Origin: Nonomuraea polychroma
GTDB lineage: Bacteria; Actinomycetota; Actinomycetes; Streptosporangiales; Streptosporangiaceae
Direction: 5' to 3'
Length of the DNA stretch: 64,000 bases
NCBI RefSeq assembly: GCF_004011505.1
Contig: NZ_SAUN01000001.1
Location: 3,596,001-3,660,000, forward strand
Shown: positions 42,224 to 51,173 of the stretch, one piece after another
Numbering within the stretch: the first letter of the stretch is position 1
Layout: every line of letters begins with the position of its first letter
Made by a program: the position numbers and the translations under genes
The notes under the pieces: generated by a model
The model's input: only the letters and a program-made list of their open reading frames with translations
Databases searched by the model: none
What the model was told of the DNA's origin: nothing

Positions 42224-43566
42224 GTGCCCGGCATCCCGAGGACGAACATGCCGCCCGCGGGGACCGTGGGGCTGGCGGCCGAGCCGGTCAGAACCACGCG
42301 CGCGGGGTCGCGGAAGCCGGCGATGAGGCTGGCACGCTGGATCCTGGTGGGGGTGGGAACCCTGGCCTCGGACCGCCAGTGGCTGCCGTTCTCCAGGATG
42401 TAGGTGTAGACGGCCGAGGTTCCGTCGGCGGGGCTGGCGTAGACGCGGAACGCGGTCGGGGAGATCTGCTCCTTGTCGAACAGGGTCGCCTCCCTGGTCA
42501 TCTCGGCGATGCGCCAGTCGTGGCCCTGCCAGGCGGCCGCGTGCACGACGGTGGTGTCGCCGTCCTGGAGCATGAACAGCAGCACGGGACGGTTGCCCGC
42601 CATCGACCCGACCAGGTGGGTGTAGCCGACGTCCCGTGACAGCGGCTTCGCCCTTTTCAGCTCGGTCTCCAGGACGAGCGGGAGCCGGGAGGCCGCGCCG
42701 CAGTCCACTCCGGCGCCCAGGTCGTCGCCGGCGGCGCTGTAGAAACGCCGGTCGCCGGGCTGGAAGGCCGCGTAGTAAAGGTTGCGGTGGTAGTAGTCGT
42801 GCTCGTGGCGGCCGGGTCCGCCGCCGGCGAGCGTCCAGACGAAGTGGAAACGTTCCGGCACGTTCCCCTGCGCCGGGGTGACCTCGATCTCGCCGATGTA
42901 GATCTCGTTGCAGTTGTCGGGCCGGTCCGTGGAGCCGATGGCGTGCGGGATGCCCTCCAGGTCCCGGGAGCGGGTCCAGGTGCGGCCGTCGTCGGTGGAC
43001 AGGACGTAGTGGATGGGCCGGTAGTCGGTGGGGAGGGAGGGGTCGTCGTTGTGCGGGGTCGACCGGAAGAAGAGGTAGATGTCGCCGTTGCTCGCCTTGA
43101 CGGGCATCGGGTACGTCGAGCGCGGCGCGGCGTCGATGGTCCCGTCGGTCCAGTCCCCCTCGACGGTGTGCGGCTGGGAGGTGGCCAGCCGCTGGACGCT
43201 GTTGTGCGAACCGTAGAAGACCAGGAGCCGGCCGTCGTCGGCCTGGATCATCACCGGGTAGTGGTGGGAGTCGGCCTTCGGCGACTGCCCGACCTTGATC
43301 GGCTGGGTCCATGCGCCGGTGGCGTGGTCGTAGGCGGCGACGTAGGGGTGGGTGTTCTCCCCGGTCCAGGAGACGAACGTCTTGCCCGCGACCGGGTCGT
43401 ACAGGCCGCCGGCCATGGCGCGCCGGTCGCTCTTGGCCGCCACGCCGGTGGCGACGGTCTGGACGGCGAAACCGGAGCCCGCGCTCGCGAACGCGGGCGA
43501 GTCGGGCAGGAGCGGAGCCAGGGCGACTAACGTGCCGCCGAGCAGGAAGTTCCGTCTTTTGATCAT
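42220..43566 (-). CDS. Tat-exported BNR-4 repeat protein, putative polysaccharide lyase
   Basis: Secreted beta-propeller of 448 residues. The signal is twin-arginine (MIKRRNFLLGGTLVALAPLL) with cleavage after AFA. Propeller repeats include GLYDPVAGKTFVSWTGENTH, MPVKASNGDIYLFFRS and YVLSTDDGRTWTRSRDLEGI (Asp-box style). BNR-4 proteins include ulvan and rhamnose-glucuronate lyases, whose catalysis uses His and Tyr near a propeller centre; SHHYPVMIQADDG supplies such His residues. The exact family is not assignable by eye. It lies in the middle of the sugar operon, one base after the hydroxyacid dehydrogenase stop. Confidence 0.86.
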   Translation of the reverse strand: MIKRRNFLLGGTLVALAPLLPDSPAFASAGSGFAVQTVATGVAAKSDRRAMAGGLYDPVAGKTFVSWTGENTHPYVAAYDHATGAWTQPIKVGQSPKADSHHYPVMIQADDGRLLVFYGSHNSVQRLATSQPHTVEGDWTDGTIDAAPRSTYPMPVKASNGDIYLFFRSTPHNDDPSLPTDYRPIHYVLSTDDGRTWTRSRDLEGIPHAIGSTDRPDNCNEIYIGEIEVTPAQGNVPERFHFVWTLAGGGPGRHEHDYYHRNLYYAAFQPGDRRFYSAAGDDLGAGVDCGAASRLPLVLETELKRAKPLSRDVGYTHLVGSMAGNRPVLLFMLQDGDTTVVHAAAWQGHDWRIAEMTREATLFDKEQISPTAFRVYASPADGTSAVYTYILENGSHWRSEARVPTPTRIQRASLIAGFRDPARVVLTGSAASPTVPAGGMFVLGMPGT

Positions 43567-43567
43567 G

Positions 43568-44536
43568 TCAGTACCATTCAGACTTGTCGACCAGGTTGAT
43601 CAGTTCCCGCCCGGCCACGAAGCGCCGGGCGTTCTCCAGCAGGACGGCGAAGCGCCGCTCGTCGGCATGCGGCCCCACGCCGGCCACGTGCGGGGTGATG
43701 AGCACGTCAGGACGCCGCCAGAGCGGGTGATCGGCGGGAAGCGGTTCGGTCTCGAAGACGTCCAGGGCCGCGCCGGCCAGGCGCCCCGCGGACAGGGCGG
43801 CGGCCAGGTCGTCGAGCCGGACGGTCGGCCCGCGGCCGACGTTGACGACGTACGCCCCGGGCTTGGCCAGCGCCAGCCGCCGCGCGTCCAGCAGCCCCTC
43901 GGTGGCGGGCGTGTGCGGAACAGTCAGGATGACCAGGTCCGCCCCGGGAAGCAGCCGGTCGAGAGCGTCGGCCGGCAGCACCTCGGCGAAGCCCGGCACC
44001 GGGCCGCCGCGCCGGGCGTCCACGCCCACGACCCTGATCCCGAACGCCGCCAGCAGCCTGCCGACCTCGGCCCCGACCGCGCCCACCCCCACCACCAGCG
44101 CGGTGGCCTCGCCCAGGGGAAGCACGGCGCCGGGGTCCCAGTCGGGCGCCCAGCGCGCGCGGGCCTGTTCGCGGACGTACCTGGGCAGGCCCCTGGCCAG
44201 CGCGAGCACCAGCGCCAGCGTGTGCGCGGCCACGTGGCCGGTGTAGGTGTCACGCATGTTGGTGACCTGCACGGGGTGCGCGACCAAGGCCGGATGGTAG
44301 AACCCCGGCGGCGGCCCGGCCTGGGGGGCCTGCAGCCAGCGCAGGCGTCCGGCGTGCGCCAGCAAGTCAGCCGGCAGCGTGCCGTAGGCGGCGTCGGCCT
44401 CCGCCAGCGCGTGCTCCACATCCTCGCGGCTCCCCGGTCGCAGCACGACGAGGTCCGGCACCTCCCGCTCCAGCCGGGCCTGCCAGTCCTCGGTGGCCGG
44501 ATCGTGCGGCGGCAGCAGGACCAGGGTGGTGCTCAT
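43568..44536 (-). CDS. D-2-hydroxyacid dehydrogenase (GhrA-like)
   Basis: NAD(P)-dependent oxidoreductase of 322 residues. The nucleotide-binding fold is ALVVGVGAVGAEVGRLLAAF. Substrate and catalytic residues are the Arg in VVNVGRGPTV, the Glu in ALDVFETEPLP and the His in LITPHVAGV. Related enzymes reduce glyoxylate, hydroxypyruvate or other 2-keto acids. It follows a second, different member of the same family with an ATGA overlap. Two such enzymes in tandem suggest oxidation or reduction of sugar-derived keto acids. Confidence 0.92.
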   Translation of the reverse strand: MSTTLVLLPPHDPATEDWQARLEREVPDLVVLRPGSREDVEHALAEADAAYGTLPADLLAHAGRLRWLQAPQAGPPPGFYHPALVAHPVQVTNMRDTYTGHVAAHTLALVLALARGLPRYVREQARARWAPDWDPGAVLPLGEATALVVGVGAVGAEVGRLLAAFGIRVVGVDARRGGPVPGFAEVLPADALDRLLPGADLVILTVPHTPATEGLLDARRLALAKPGAYVVNVGRGPTVRLDDLAAALSAGRLAGAALDVFETEPLPADHPLWRRPDVLITPHVAGVGPHADERRFAVLLENARRFVAGRELINLVDKSEWY

Positions 44537-45519
44537 GCCCTTCTCGCCAGTCCGGACTCGGTGATCTCGTACAACAGCGGCTCCCCCGCGACGTAGCGGG
44601 CGAGCTCGTCGGCCATCGCCTGCCCGTGACGGCGCCGCTCGTGGCCCAGGCTGCCCGCCACGTGCGGGGTGACGACGATGTTGGGCATCGTGAACAGCGG
44701 CGACCCGGTGACGGGCGGCTCCGGGTCGGTGACGTCGAGGACGGCGAACAGGTCGGTCCGCCGGCCCAGCACGTCGACGAGCGCGGCCTCGTCGACGAGG
44801 CCGCCGCGCGCCGTGTTGATCAGGGTGGCGTCGGGTTTCATCGACTCCAGCAACCCGGCGCCGACGATGCCGCGCGTCTCAGGGGTGAGCGGTGCGTGCA
44901 GGCTGACCACGTCGGAGGTGGCGAACAGCTCCGCCAGTCCGACCAGGCGTACCCCGAGCCGCCCGGCCTGCGCCGGGTCGGCGTACGGGTCGTAGGCCTG
45001 CACGACGAGGTCGTGGTGGGCGAGCAGCCGTGCGGTGGCCAGGCCCGTGGCGCCGAGCGAGACCAGGCCCACCACCGCGCCGTAGGCCCCGATCTCGGGT
45101 CCGCGCGCGGCGGGGGCGGCGGCGGCGCGCGCGGCCAGCACGTAGCGCCAGCCGTGCTTGAGCGCGTACAGGATCTGCGAGAGCGCGAACTCGGCGACCG
45201 GGGTGGCGTTGGCGATGGCCGCCGAGGTGACCCGCACTCCTCTGGCCCACATCTCCGGGGTGACCAGCGGGCGGATGGAGCCGGCGCCGTACAGCACCAG
45301 CGAGAGTTTGGGCGCGGCGGCGAGCAGCTCGGCGTCCAGCCTGGGCGCTCCCCACCCGGTAACCAGCACCTGGAGGTCGGCGAGTACGTCGGGGGTGAGC
45401 CGGTCGGCGGTGAGCGGGGGTGAGGGGATGGCGAGGTGCCGCTCGATCGCGGCCCGGGCCTGCGGGCCGTAGACGTCGTCGAAGCGGTTCGGGTCCATCA
45501 CGTACAGGCCGTTCAGCAT
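44533..45519 (-). CDS. D-2-hydroxyacid dehydrogenase (phosphoglycerate-dehydrogenase-like)
   Basis: NAD-dependent dehydrogenase of 328 residues. The Rossmann core begins VVGLVSLGATGLATARLLAH; the catalytic Arg lies in LINTARGGLVDEAAL, Glu/Asp in VLDVTDPEPP and His in VVTPHVAGSLG. Note Ser in VSLGATG where most family members have GxGxxG (the middle Gly is replaced). That may alter cofactor affinity. The N-terminus begins MLNGLYVMDPNRFDDVYGPQ. Start ATG 45519 overlaps the upstream TIM-barrel stop by seven bases. Confidence 0.9.
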   Translation of the reverse strand: MLNGLYVMDPNRFDDVYGPQARAAIERHLAIPSPPLTADRLTPDVLADLQVLVTGWGAPRLDAELLAAAPKLSLVLYGAGSIRPLVTPEMWARGVRVTSAAIANATPVAEFALSQILYALKHGWRYVLAARAAAAPAARGPEIGAYGAVVGLVSLGATGLATARLLAHHDLVVQAYDPYADPAQAGRLGVRLVGLAELFATSDVVSLHAPLTPETRGIVGAGLLESMKPDATLINTARGGLVDEAALVDVLGRRTDLFAVLDVTDPEPPVTGSPLFTMPNIVVTPHVAGSLGHERRRHGQAMADELARYVAGEPLLYEITESGLARRA

Positions 45520-46682
45520 TGCCTCTCCTTCAAGCGAGCCGCCGCCCGCAGGCTGGCCAGGCGGGCGGGCGAGCCGAGCCCGGCGTGGTAGTAACGCAGT
45601 TGCCGCGCGCCCTCGGCGACGAGGTCGGCGGCCAGGCCGGGGATCTGGGCGTGGCCGTCCTCCAGCACGGTGAGGTTGGCGACGAGGGGGACGTCGGTAC
45701 GGCTCGCCGCGGCCTTCACCCGGGCCAGGGCCGCATCCTCCGGGCCCCAGCACTTGAGCACGTACGCGTCGACCGGCGCGTCGAAGGAGGCCAGGTCGAT
45801 CCCCACGTCGGGGCCGGTGACCTGCGGGTCGTCGGTGGCCATGAGCAGCAGCTCGCGGCCGCCGGCCAGCGCCGCCACGGCGCGGACCAGGTCGGCGATG
45901 ACCTGGCCGCGGTGACCGTACAGGGCCTGGGCGCGCTCGCGGCCGAGCGCGTCGTCCAGGCTCGTCCCGGCCGGGACGCCCTGCTGCAGCTCTGCGTCCA
46001 CGGCGGCGCGCACGTCACGCGCCAGCTCCTCGACGTCCAGGCCGCGCCCGGCCAGCCCGGTCCGGCAGGCCGGGCAGAGGCAGAGCGACAGCAGCGCCCT
46101 GCCGCAGGCGGACAGGTGGGCGCCGGAGGTCTTCTCGTGGTGGCCGGCGTGCTCCGCGCCCAGCCAGCCGCACGCCTCCAGCATCAGCGCGGGCACGTCG
46201 TACTGCTCGCAGACCTCGCCCACGAGCGTGAGCGCGTAGTCCTGGACGGCGGGCTGGGCCGGGCAGAGCGCGTAGGGGTAGGACTCGCCGTAGGCGTTCC
46301 TGACCGTGAGGTCGGGCGCTTCGCGGCCCAGCACCGAAGTGTGCGTGAGCACCAGCCAGGCTTCGGCCCGCAGCCCGGCCCCGGTCAGCGCGGCCAGTGC
46401 CGCGCCGAACCTGTCCTCCTCGGGCACCCCCCAGCTCGGTGGGTACGGCCGGAGCCGCCCGCGCCAGCGCTCGGGGCGCAGCCGGAAGTAGGCCGCCGAG
46501 TGGTCGGCCTGGACGATGCGGTGGCGCGGATGCCACGCGGTGGTGGCCCGGACCGAGTGGTAGGCGGCCTGCAGGGTCACCGTGCTCACGCCGAGGCCGG
46601 CGATGCGCTCGGCCGCCGCGGGATCGCCCACGATGTCCCAGGTGTAGGCGAACGCGCCGTGCCTTACCAAGCGGATTGTCAC
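45513..46682 (-). CDS. Uncharacterised TIM-barrel-like protein of the sugar operon
   Basis: A 389-residue protein I cannot assign. The N-terminus (LVRHGAFAYTWDIVGDPAAA, then AGLGVSTVTLQAAYHSVRAT) and repeated beta-alpha pattern suggest a glycoside-hydrolase-type barrel. HASGAHLSACG-like context precedes a cysteine motif CLCPACRTGL, reminiscent of the CxCxxC loop of putative glycosyl hydrolases (GHL groups) and GH42 enzymes. VDAYVLKCWGPEDAALARVK and LVANLTVLEDG are further strands. It starts at GTG 46682, overlapping the permease stop (GTGA). Its place among transporter and catabolic genes implies cytoplasmic action on an imported glycoside. Confidence 0.78.
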   Translation of the reverse strand: MTIRLVRHGAFAYTWDIVGDPAAAERIAGLGVSTVTLQAAYHSVRATTAWHPRHRIVQADHSAAYFRLRPERWRGRLRPYPPSWGVPEEDRFGAALAALTGAGLRAEAWLVLTHTSVLGREAPDLTVRNAYGESYPYALCPAQPAVQDYALTLVGEVCEQYDVPALMLEACGWLGAEHAGHHEKTSGAHLSACGRALLSLCLCPACRTGLAGRGLDVEELARDVRAAVDAELQQGVPAGTSLDDALGRERAQALYGHRGQVIADLVRAVAALAGGRELLLMATDDPQVTGPDVGIDLASFDAPVDAYVLKCWGPEDAALARVKAAASRTDVPLVANLTVLEDGHAQIPGLAADLVAEGARQLRYYHAGLGSPARLASLRAAARLKERQC

Positions 46683-47533
46683 CCCTTCGTGGCGCCGGCC
46701 AGGCCGCGCGTGAAGTAGTTCTGGAAGAAAAGGAAGATCATCAGCATCGGCAGGAACGAGATCGTCATCCCCGCGGCGAACCCGGTCCAGTCGGTGGCGT
46801 ACTCGCCCTGGAAGGACATCATCCCGACGGCGAGGTTCTGCAGGTCGGGCTGGCCGAGCGTGAACACCAGCGGGATGTTGAACTCGTTCCAGCTGCTGAT
46901 GAACTGGAAGATGACCACCACCGCGATGACCGGCTTGGCCAGCGGGAGGATGAGGCCGAACGTCTTGAGGAAGCCGGCCCCGTCGAGCTTGGCGGCCTCG
47001 AACAGGTCGGCAGGGACGCTGGAGAAGAACCCGACGAACAGCAGGACGTAGAGGGCGCCGGCGCCGCCGGACATGGCCAGGATGACCCCGGCCCGCGTGT
47101 TCAGCAGGCCGAGGTTCTCGATCAGCACGAACTGCGGAACGATGATCGAGGCGACCGGGATGAACAGGGTTCCCACGATCATCCGGTAGAGCAGGGTCCG
47201 GCCGGGGAAGTCGTACCTGGCCAGCACGTAGCCGCACAGGGCCGCCTTGACCAGCTCGATGAGGGTCGAGACGACCGAGTAGAGCACCGTGTTGAGGAAG
47301 TATCCGGAGAACCCGGCGTTGACCCAGGCCCGGACGAAGTTGTCGAAGTTCAGCTGGTCGGGCACGAGGCTCGCGCCACTGGTGAACATCCCGGCCTGGG
47401 TCTTGAACGCGGCCGAGATCGTCCACAGGAAGGGATAGACCCACACGAGCCCGACGAGCAGCAGGATCGGCAGGGCGATGAGATTGGCCCGCACGGTGTT
47501 GCTGCGCCGGGTGGCCTGAGTGGTCGTCGTCAT
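46679..47533 (-). CDS. Carbohydrate ABC transporter permease (MalG type)
   Basis: Inner-membrane permease of 284 residues, CUT1 family, with six TM segments. The EAA loop is EAAKLDGAGFLKTFGLILPL. It begins after an N-terminal TM (ANLIALPILLLVGLVWVYPF). The ATG at 47533 overlaps the stop of the other permease. No ATPase is encoded here, so a shared MsiK-type ATPase elsewhere in the genome is expected, as in Streptomyces sugar transporters. Confidence 0.95.
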   Translation of the reverse strand: MTTTTQATRRSNTVRANLIALPILLLVGLVWVYPFLWTISAAFKTQAGMFTSGASLVPDQLNFDNFVRAWVNAGFSGYFLNTVLYSVVSTLIELVKAALCGYVLARYDFPGRTLLYRMIVGTLFIPVASIIVPQFVLIENLGLLNTRAGVILAMSGGAGALYVLLFVGFFSSVPADLFEAAKLDGAGFLKTFGLILPLAKPVIAVVVIFQFISSWNEFNIPLVFTLGQPDLQNLAVGMMSFQGEYATDWTGFAAGMTISFLPMLMIFLFFQNYFTRGLAGATKG

Positions 47534-48537
47534 CAGACGCCGTACTCCTTCCTGAGCCGCTGGGCCCGGCGGACCGCGAGGCCCTGGGCGGAGACCAGGA
47601 CGAAGGCGATGACGGAGAACAGCAGCGCCGCGGCCGAGGCGTAGCCGTAGGCGAACGGAACCCTGCCGAAGGCGTTCTGGTAGATGAAGTAGGACACCAC
47701 GTAGGTGCTGGTGCCGGGCCCGCCCGCGGTGAGCGTGACGACCAGCCCGAAGACGTGCATGGCGTTCACCAGGCCGAGCAGGGTGATGATCACGGCGACC
47801 GGCCTGATGATCGGCAGCGTGATGCGGGTGAGCTTCTTCCACTCGCTTGCGCCGTCGATGGCGGCCGCCTCGTAGAGCTCCTCCGGCACGTTCTGCAGCG
47901 CCGCCATCCAGTAGATCATGTACTGGCCGAAGATCTGCCAGATGGAGACGAGCACGAGCACGAGCAACGCGCTCCACCGGTTGGCGAACACGTCGAACCC
48001 CTGGTCGACCAGGCCGAGGTCACGCAGGATCGCATTCAGCGCGCCGTTGGACGGGTTGAGCAGGTAGGTGAAGACCAGGCCTGCCATGGCGACGGGGATG
48101 ATGAGCGGCGCGAAGAATACGGTCCGGAAGAACCGCTTGCCGCGCAGCCACTTGCGGGTGAGCAGGATCGCCGCCACCAGCGAGATCGGGAGCTTGATGA
48201 CGGTCGTCAGCAGGGCGAAGATCAGCGTGTTGACGACCGAGACCCAGAACAGCGGGTCGGCCAGGATCGTGCCGTAGTTGCCGGCCCCGACGAAGTTCTC
48301 GATCGGGCCGATGCCCGACCAGTCGAAGAAGGAGTAGTAGATCGTCGCGATCAGCGGCCAAATGGTGAAGCCGAGGTAGAGCAGGAGGAAGGGGGCCAGG
48401 AAGACGAGCAGCCAGACCCTGTCGAAGCCGCGGACGCGCTCGCGGGAGTGATCGACGCGTTCGGGCACACGCTCGGCGGGCGACCGGTCGCTCTCCGTCA
48501 CCCTCTCCCTGCCGGGGGCAGGGGCGATGGTTGTCAT
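47533..48537 (-). CDS. Carbohydrate ABC transporter permease (MalF type)
   Basis: Permease of 334 residues, CUT1 family. Long charged N-terminus, then TM1 VWLLVFLAPFLLLYLGFTIW. The EAA motif is EAAAIDGASEWKKLTRITLP. The ATG at 48537 (MTTIAPAPG) has AGGAC upstream; a GTG at 48549 adds four residues. It lies 64 bases after the binding-protein gene and is coupled to the MalG-type permease by ATGA overlap. Confidence 0.95.
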   Translation of the reverse strand: MTTIAPAPGRERVTESDRSPAERVPERVDHSRERVRGFDRVWLLVFLAPFLLLYLGFTIWPLIATIYYSFFDWSGIGPIENFVGAGNYGTILADPLFWVSVVNTLIFALLTTVIKLPISLVAAILLTRKWLRGKRFFRTVFFAPLIIPVAMAGLVFTYLLNPSNGALNAILRDLGLVDQGFDVFANRWSALLVLVLVSIWQIFGQYMIYWMAALQNVPEELYEAAAIDGASEWKKLTRITLPIIRPVAVIITLLGLVNAMHVFGLVVTLTAGGPGTSTYVVSYFIYQNAFGRVPFAYGYASAAALLFSVIAFVLVSAQGLAVRRAQRLRKEYGV

Positions 48538-48600
48538 GGATGTCCTCACGAGGGAGAAGGGCGCGCCGCCGGCGCGCGTGGCCGGCGGCGCCGTCCGGTC

Positions 48601-50073
48601 TTAGCTCTTGTACATGTCCGAGGTGTAGTCCTTGGTGGTGTCCCAGTCGGGGAAGGTGTAGCAGTCCATCGACACCTTCAGGCCGCCGGCCGCCTCCTGT
48701 TTGAGCCCTTCCTCCAGGGCGGTCTGCCGCTGCTTGACGATGGCGGCGCCCACGGACGCCAGGGACTGGCCGCTGACCAGCGCCTCGTTCATGGCCTCCC
48801 ACTCCGCGTCGGGGGTCTTCGTCAGCGCGTTGACGTACGCCTTGGATTTGGCGATGTCGGGGCACTTGAGCAGCGGCTCGGGGAGCTGGACGCGGTAGCC
48901 CGGCTTCGCGCCGATCTGCATGATCTGCTTGAGCACCGGGTGGGTGACCATCTTCTGGTTGTCGACGTAGGACAGCGTGCCGAAGGCGTTCTTGTAGTAC
49001 TGCTGGACGAAGTAGCCGTTCGGGTCGGTCATCCATTGGATGAACGTCCAGGCGGCGTCGGGATGCTTGGTCTGCGAGCTGACCCAGTACTTGTTGCCGT
49101 CGTACGTGCGGCCGCCCGCGCCGGTCTGCCCCTCGTCCGGGTCGACGCGCGGCGCCACCACGTAGTTGTCGCTGCTGAAGCCCTGGCTGTCCCACACGCT
49201 CAGCATCCAGGTGCCGTCGAAGTAGATGCCGGCCTGCCCGGCGGCGAACTGCTGGCGGGAGAAGTTCTTGTCGTTGGTGCCCGGCGCCAGGTATCCGGCC
49301 TTCTTGAGCTCCTGGATGAAGGCGAAGGTCTTCAGCTGCCCGGGCTCGGTCAGGTTGAACTTGCCCGTCTTGTAGTCGAAGAAGTCGGTCGACGAGGTCG
49401 TGACGCTGCTGACCAGCCCGTACCAGATCCGCTGCATGTCCTCGCCCTTGGTGGGCGCGGCGATGCACTCCGCCTTGGTCTTGGCCTTGATCTGCGCGCA
49501 GGCGTTCTTGAGGTCGGTCCAGGTCTTGGGCGGGTGGTTGACGTCCAGTCCGGCCTGCTGGAAGACCTGCTTGTTGAGGAACATGTAGCCGGAGCCCCAG
49601 TACAGGTTCTCCGTGAACGGGAAGCCGTACGTCTTCCCGTCCTGCATGTTGATGCCTTCCAGGAAGGATCCGTCCGGCCAGCGCTTGGTGAAGTCGGCGG
49701 GGACGGTCCCGTCCGGGCTGAGCGGGCGGATCCACTTCTGGTCCAGCAGTTCGGACAGCCCGGTGGCGTTCCAGTAGAACATGTCCGGCGCCTGGTTGCT
49801 CTGGAAGGCCAGGGGCAGCGTCTTCATGTAGTCGGCCTGGGTGATCGAGCGCCACTCGATCTTGATGTTGGGATGTTCCTTGGTGAACTGAGCGCCGGCA
49901 TCCTTGTGGAATTGCACCTGTTCGGCGGAGAAATCCCAGATCTTCAGCGTGGTCTGCGTACCACCACCGCCGCCGCTGCTGTTGCCGTTGGTCGATGTGC
50001 CGCACGCCGCCACGAGCAGTGACGCGATGGCTGCGGTGATGATCGCGGCGGTGCCACGCCGACGAGGATTCAT
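48601..50073 (-). CDS. Sugar ABC transporter substrate-binding lipoprotein
   Basis: Extracytoplasmic binding protein of 490 residues, CUT1 type. The lipoprotein signal is AAIITAAIASLLVAAC with lipidated Cys24, then a Gly/Ser-rich linker. The mature part has TTLKIWDFSAEQVQFHKDAG, then FQSNQAPDMFYWN and FAAGQAGIYFDGTWMLSVWD. The ATG at 50073 has AGGGAGG six bases upstream. It heads the leftward operon and is probably the most expressed gene. A LacI-type operator stands 50 bases before it. Confidence 0.95.
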   Translation of the reverse strand: MNPRRRGTAAIITAAIASLLVAACGTSTNGNSSGGGGGTQTTLKIWDFSAEQVQFHKDAGAQFTKEHPNIKIEWRSITQADYMKTLPLAFQSNQAPDMFYWNATGLSELLDQKWIRPLSPDGTVPADFTKRWPDGSFLEGINMQDGKTYGFPFTENLYWGSGYMFLNKQVFQQAGLDVNHPPKTWTDLKNACAQIKAKTKAECIAAPTKGEDMQRIWYGLVSSVTTSSTDFFDYKTGKFNLTEPGQLKTFAFIQELKKAGYLAPGTNDKNFSRQQFAAGQAGIYFDGTWMLSVWDSQGFSSDNYVVAPRVDPDEGQTGAGGRTYDGNKYWVSSQTKHPDAAWTFIQWMTDPNGYFVQQYYKNAFGTLSYVDNQKMVTHPVLKQIMQIGAKPGYRVQLPEPLLKCPDIAKSKAYVNALTKTPDAEWEAMNEALVSGQSLASVGAAIVKQRQTALEEGLKQEAAGGLKVSMDCYTFPDWDTTKDYTSDMYKS

Positions 50074-50121
50074 GGAGCCCTCCCTAAGAGGCGGAGGCCA
50101 GAGGGGTGCACGGGCAGCGGG

Positions 50122-50131
50122 TAAGCGCTTG
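50122..50131. promoter_or_regulatory. LacI-type operator, binding-protein promoter
   Basis: TAAGCGCTTG, near-palindromic around CG, with GGG/CCC extending outwards. It resembles the CG-centred operators of LacI/GalR regulators. It lies 49 bases upstream of the binding-protein start. Confidence 0.55.
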
Positions 50132-50184
50132 CCCGGGGGTTTGTCGAGAGTAACCCGGCTCATAACCCGATTCAAGGCTTGTGA

Positions 50185-50196
50185 GAAAGCGGTTTC
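50185..50196. promoter_or_regulatory. LacI-type operator in the divergent region
   Basis: GAAAGCGGTTTC, one mismatch from the perfect GAAAGCGCTTTC at 52278. It lies between the divergent sugar operon and the isomerase-LacI genes. A weaker half-like ATCGCTTTC stands at about 50342, before the isomerase gene. Confidence 0.65.
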
Positions 50197-50367
50197 AGAT
50201 CAATGCTCGGTTGCGGAGGCCTGTCTGCCGACGGCCGCCACCGCTGGCCGATGTCTCAAACATGCGGCCTCACCTGGCATCATCACGCCGAGAAGCTCGC
50301 GAACGGGTGGCGGCCATCAGCGCCCTGGACGAAGCTCTACAATCGCTTTCTGACGTCAGGAGAACGT

Positions 50368-51144
50368 ATGCGCCTGCTCGCCTTCACCAAGCCCTTCGGC
50401 CCCATCAACCCCGCCCGGCTGGCCGAGGCCGTGGCCTCGGTGGGCGCCGACGGTGCGGATCTCGTCGTGCGCGAGGGGCAGACGGTCAGCCCCGCCGACC
50501 CCGGCGGCATCGCCGTCGTCGCCGCGGAGCTCCAGCGCCGCGGGCTCACCCTCGACGTCGTCACCACCGACCTGCTCGACGCCGGTGCGGACGCCGAACG
50601 GATCGTCGCAGCCTGCGGCGAGACCGGCGTCCCCCTCATGCGGGCGGGCTTCTACCGCTACGACCCCGCCACCGGATACCGCCGTCAACTGGAGGAGTCC
50701 AGAGCCGCGCTGGCCCGCCTCGCCGGCCTCGCCGCCCGGCACGGTGTACAGGTGGCGCTCCAGCTGCATCACGGTACGATCCATCCATCCGCCTCGCTCG
50801 CACTCGCACTCGCAGGCGACCTGAATGACGTGCGCTTCTACGCCGACCCCGGCAACCAGGCCAAGGAGGGCAGCGAGGCATGGGCGCTCAATGTCGATCT
50901 GCTGGGCGATCGGATGGCCTGCATGGGAGTGAAGAACGCCGTGTGGCGATCCGCCGCGGACGGCTGGGTGTGCGAGTGGCAACCGTTTGCGGACGGGGGT
51001 GTGGTCCGCTGGCCGGAGATCATCTCTGGGTTGCGCGCACGCGGCTACACCGGACCGCTGTCGCTGCACGTCCACTACCCGGCGGACGACCCGGCGGCGG
51101 CCGTACGGCGGGATCTGGATCATCTGCGCGGGCTGCTCGGCTGA
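50368..51144 (+). CDS. Sugar phosphate isomerase/epimerase-like TIM barrel
   Basis: AP-endonuclease-2/xylose-isomerase-like barrel of 258 residues. It has LLAFTKPFGPINPARLAEAV at the N-terminus, VALQLHHGTIHPSASLALAL with metal-binding His/Glu type residues, FYADPGNQAKEGSEAWALNV, and LSLHVHYPADDP at the C-terminus. The usual metal ligands (Glu, Asp, His, Glu) are only partly evident, so activity on sugars is plausible but unproven. The ATG at 50368 has CAGGAGA upstream. It opens the rightward unit with LacI and DUF2264. Confidence 0.9.
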   Translation: MRLLAFTKPFGPINPARLAEAVASVGADGADLVVREGQTVSPADPGGIAVVAAELQRRGLTLDVVTTDLLDAGADAERIVAACGETGVPLMRAGFYRYDPATGYRRQLEESRAALARLAGLAARHGVQVALQLHHGTIHPSASLALALAGDLNDVRFYADPGNQAKEGSEAWALNVDLLGDRMACMGVKNAVWRSAADGWVCEWQPFADGGVVRWPEIISGLRARGYTGPLSLHVHYPADDPAAAVRRDLDHLRGLLG

Positions 51145-51173
51145 CGGGCGCTCCACGGGGGTAGGAGGAGCAG

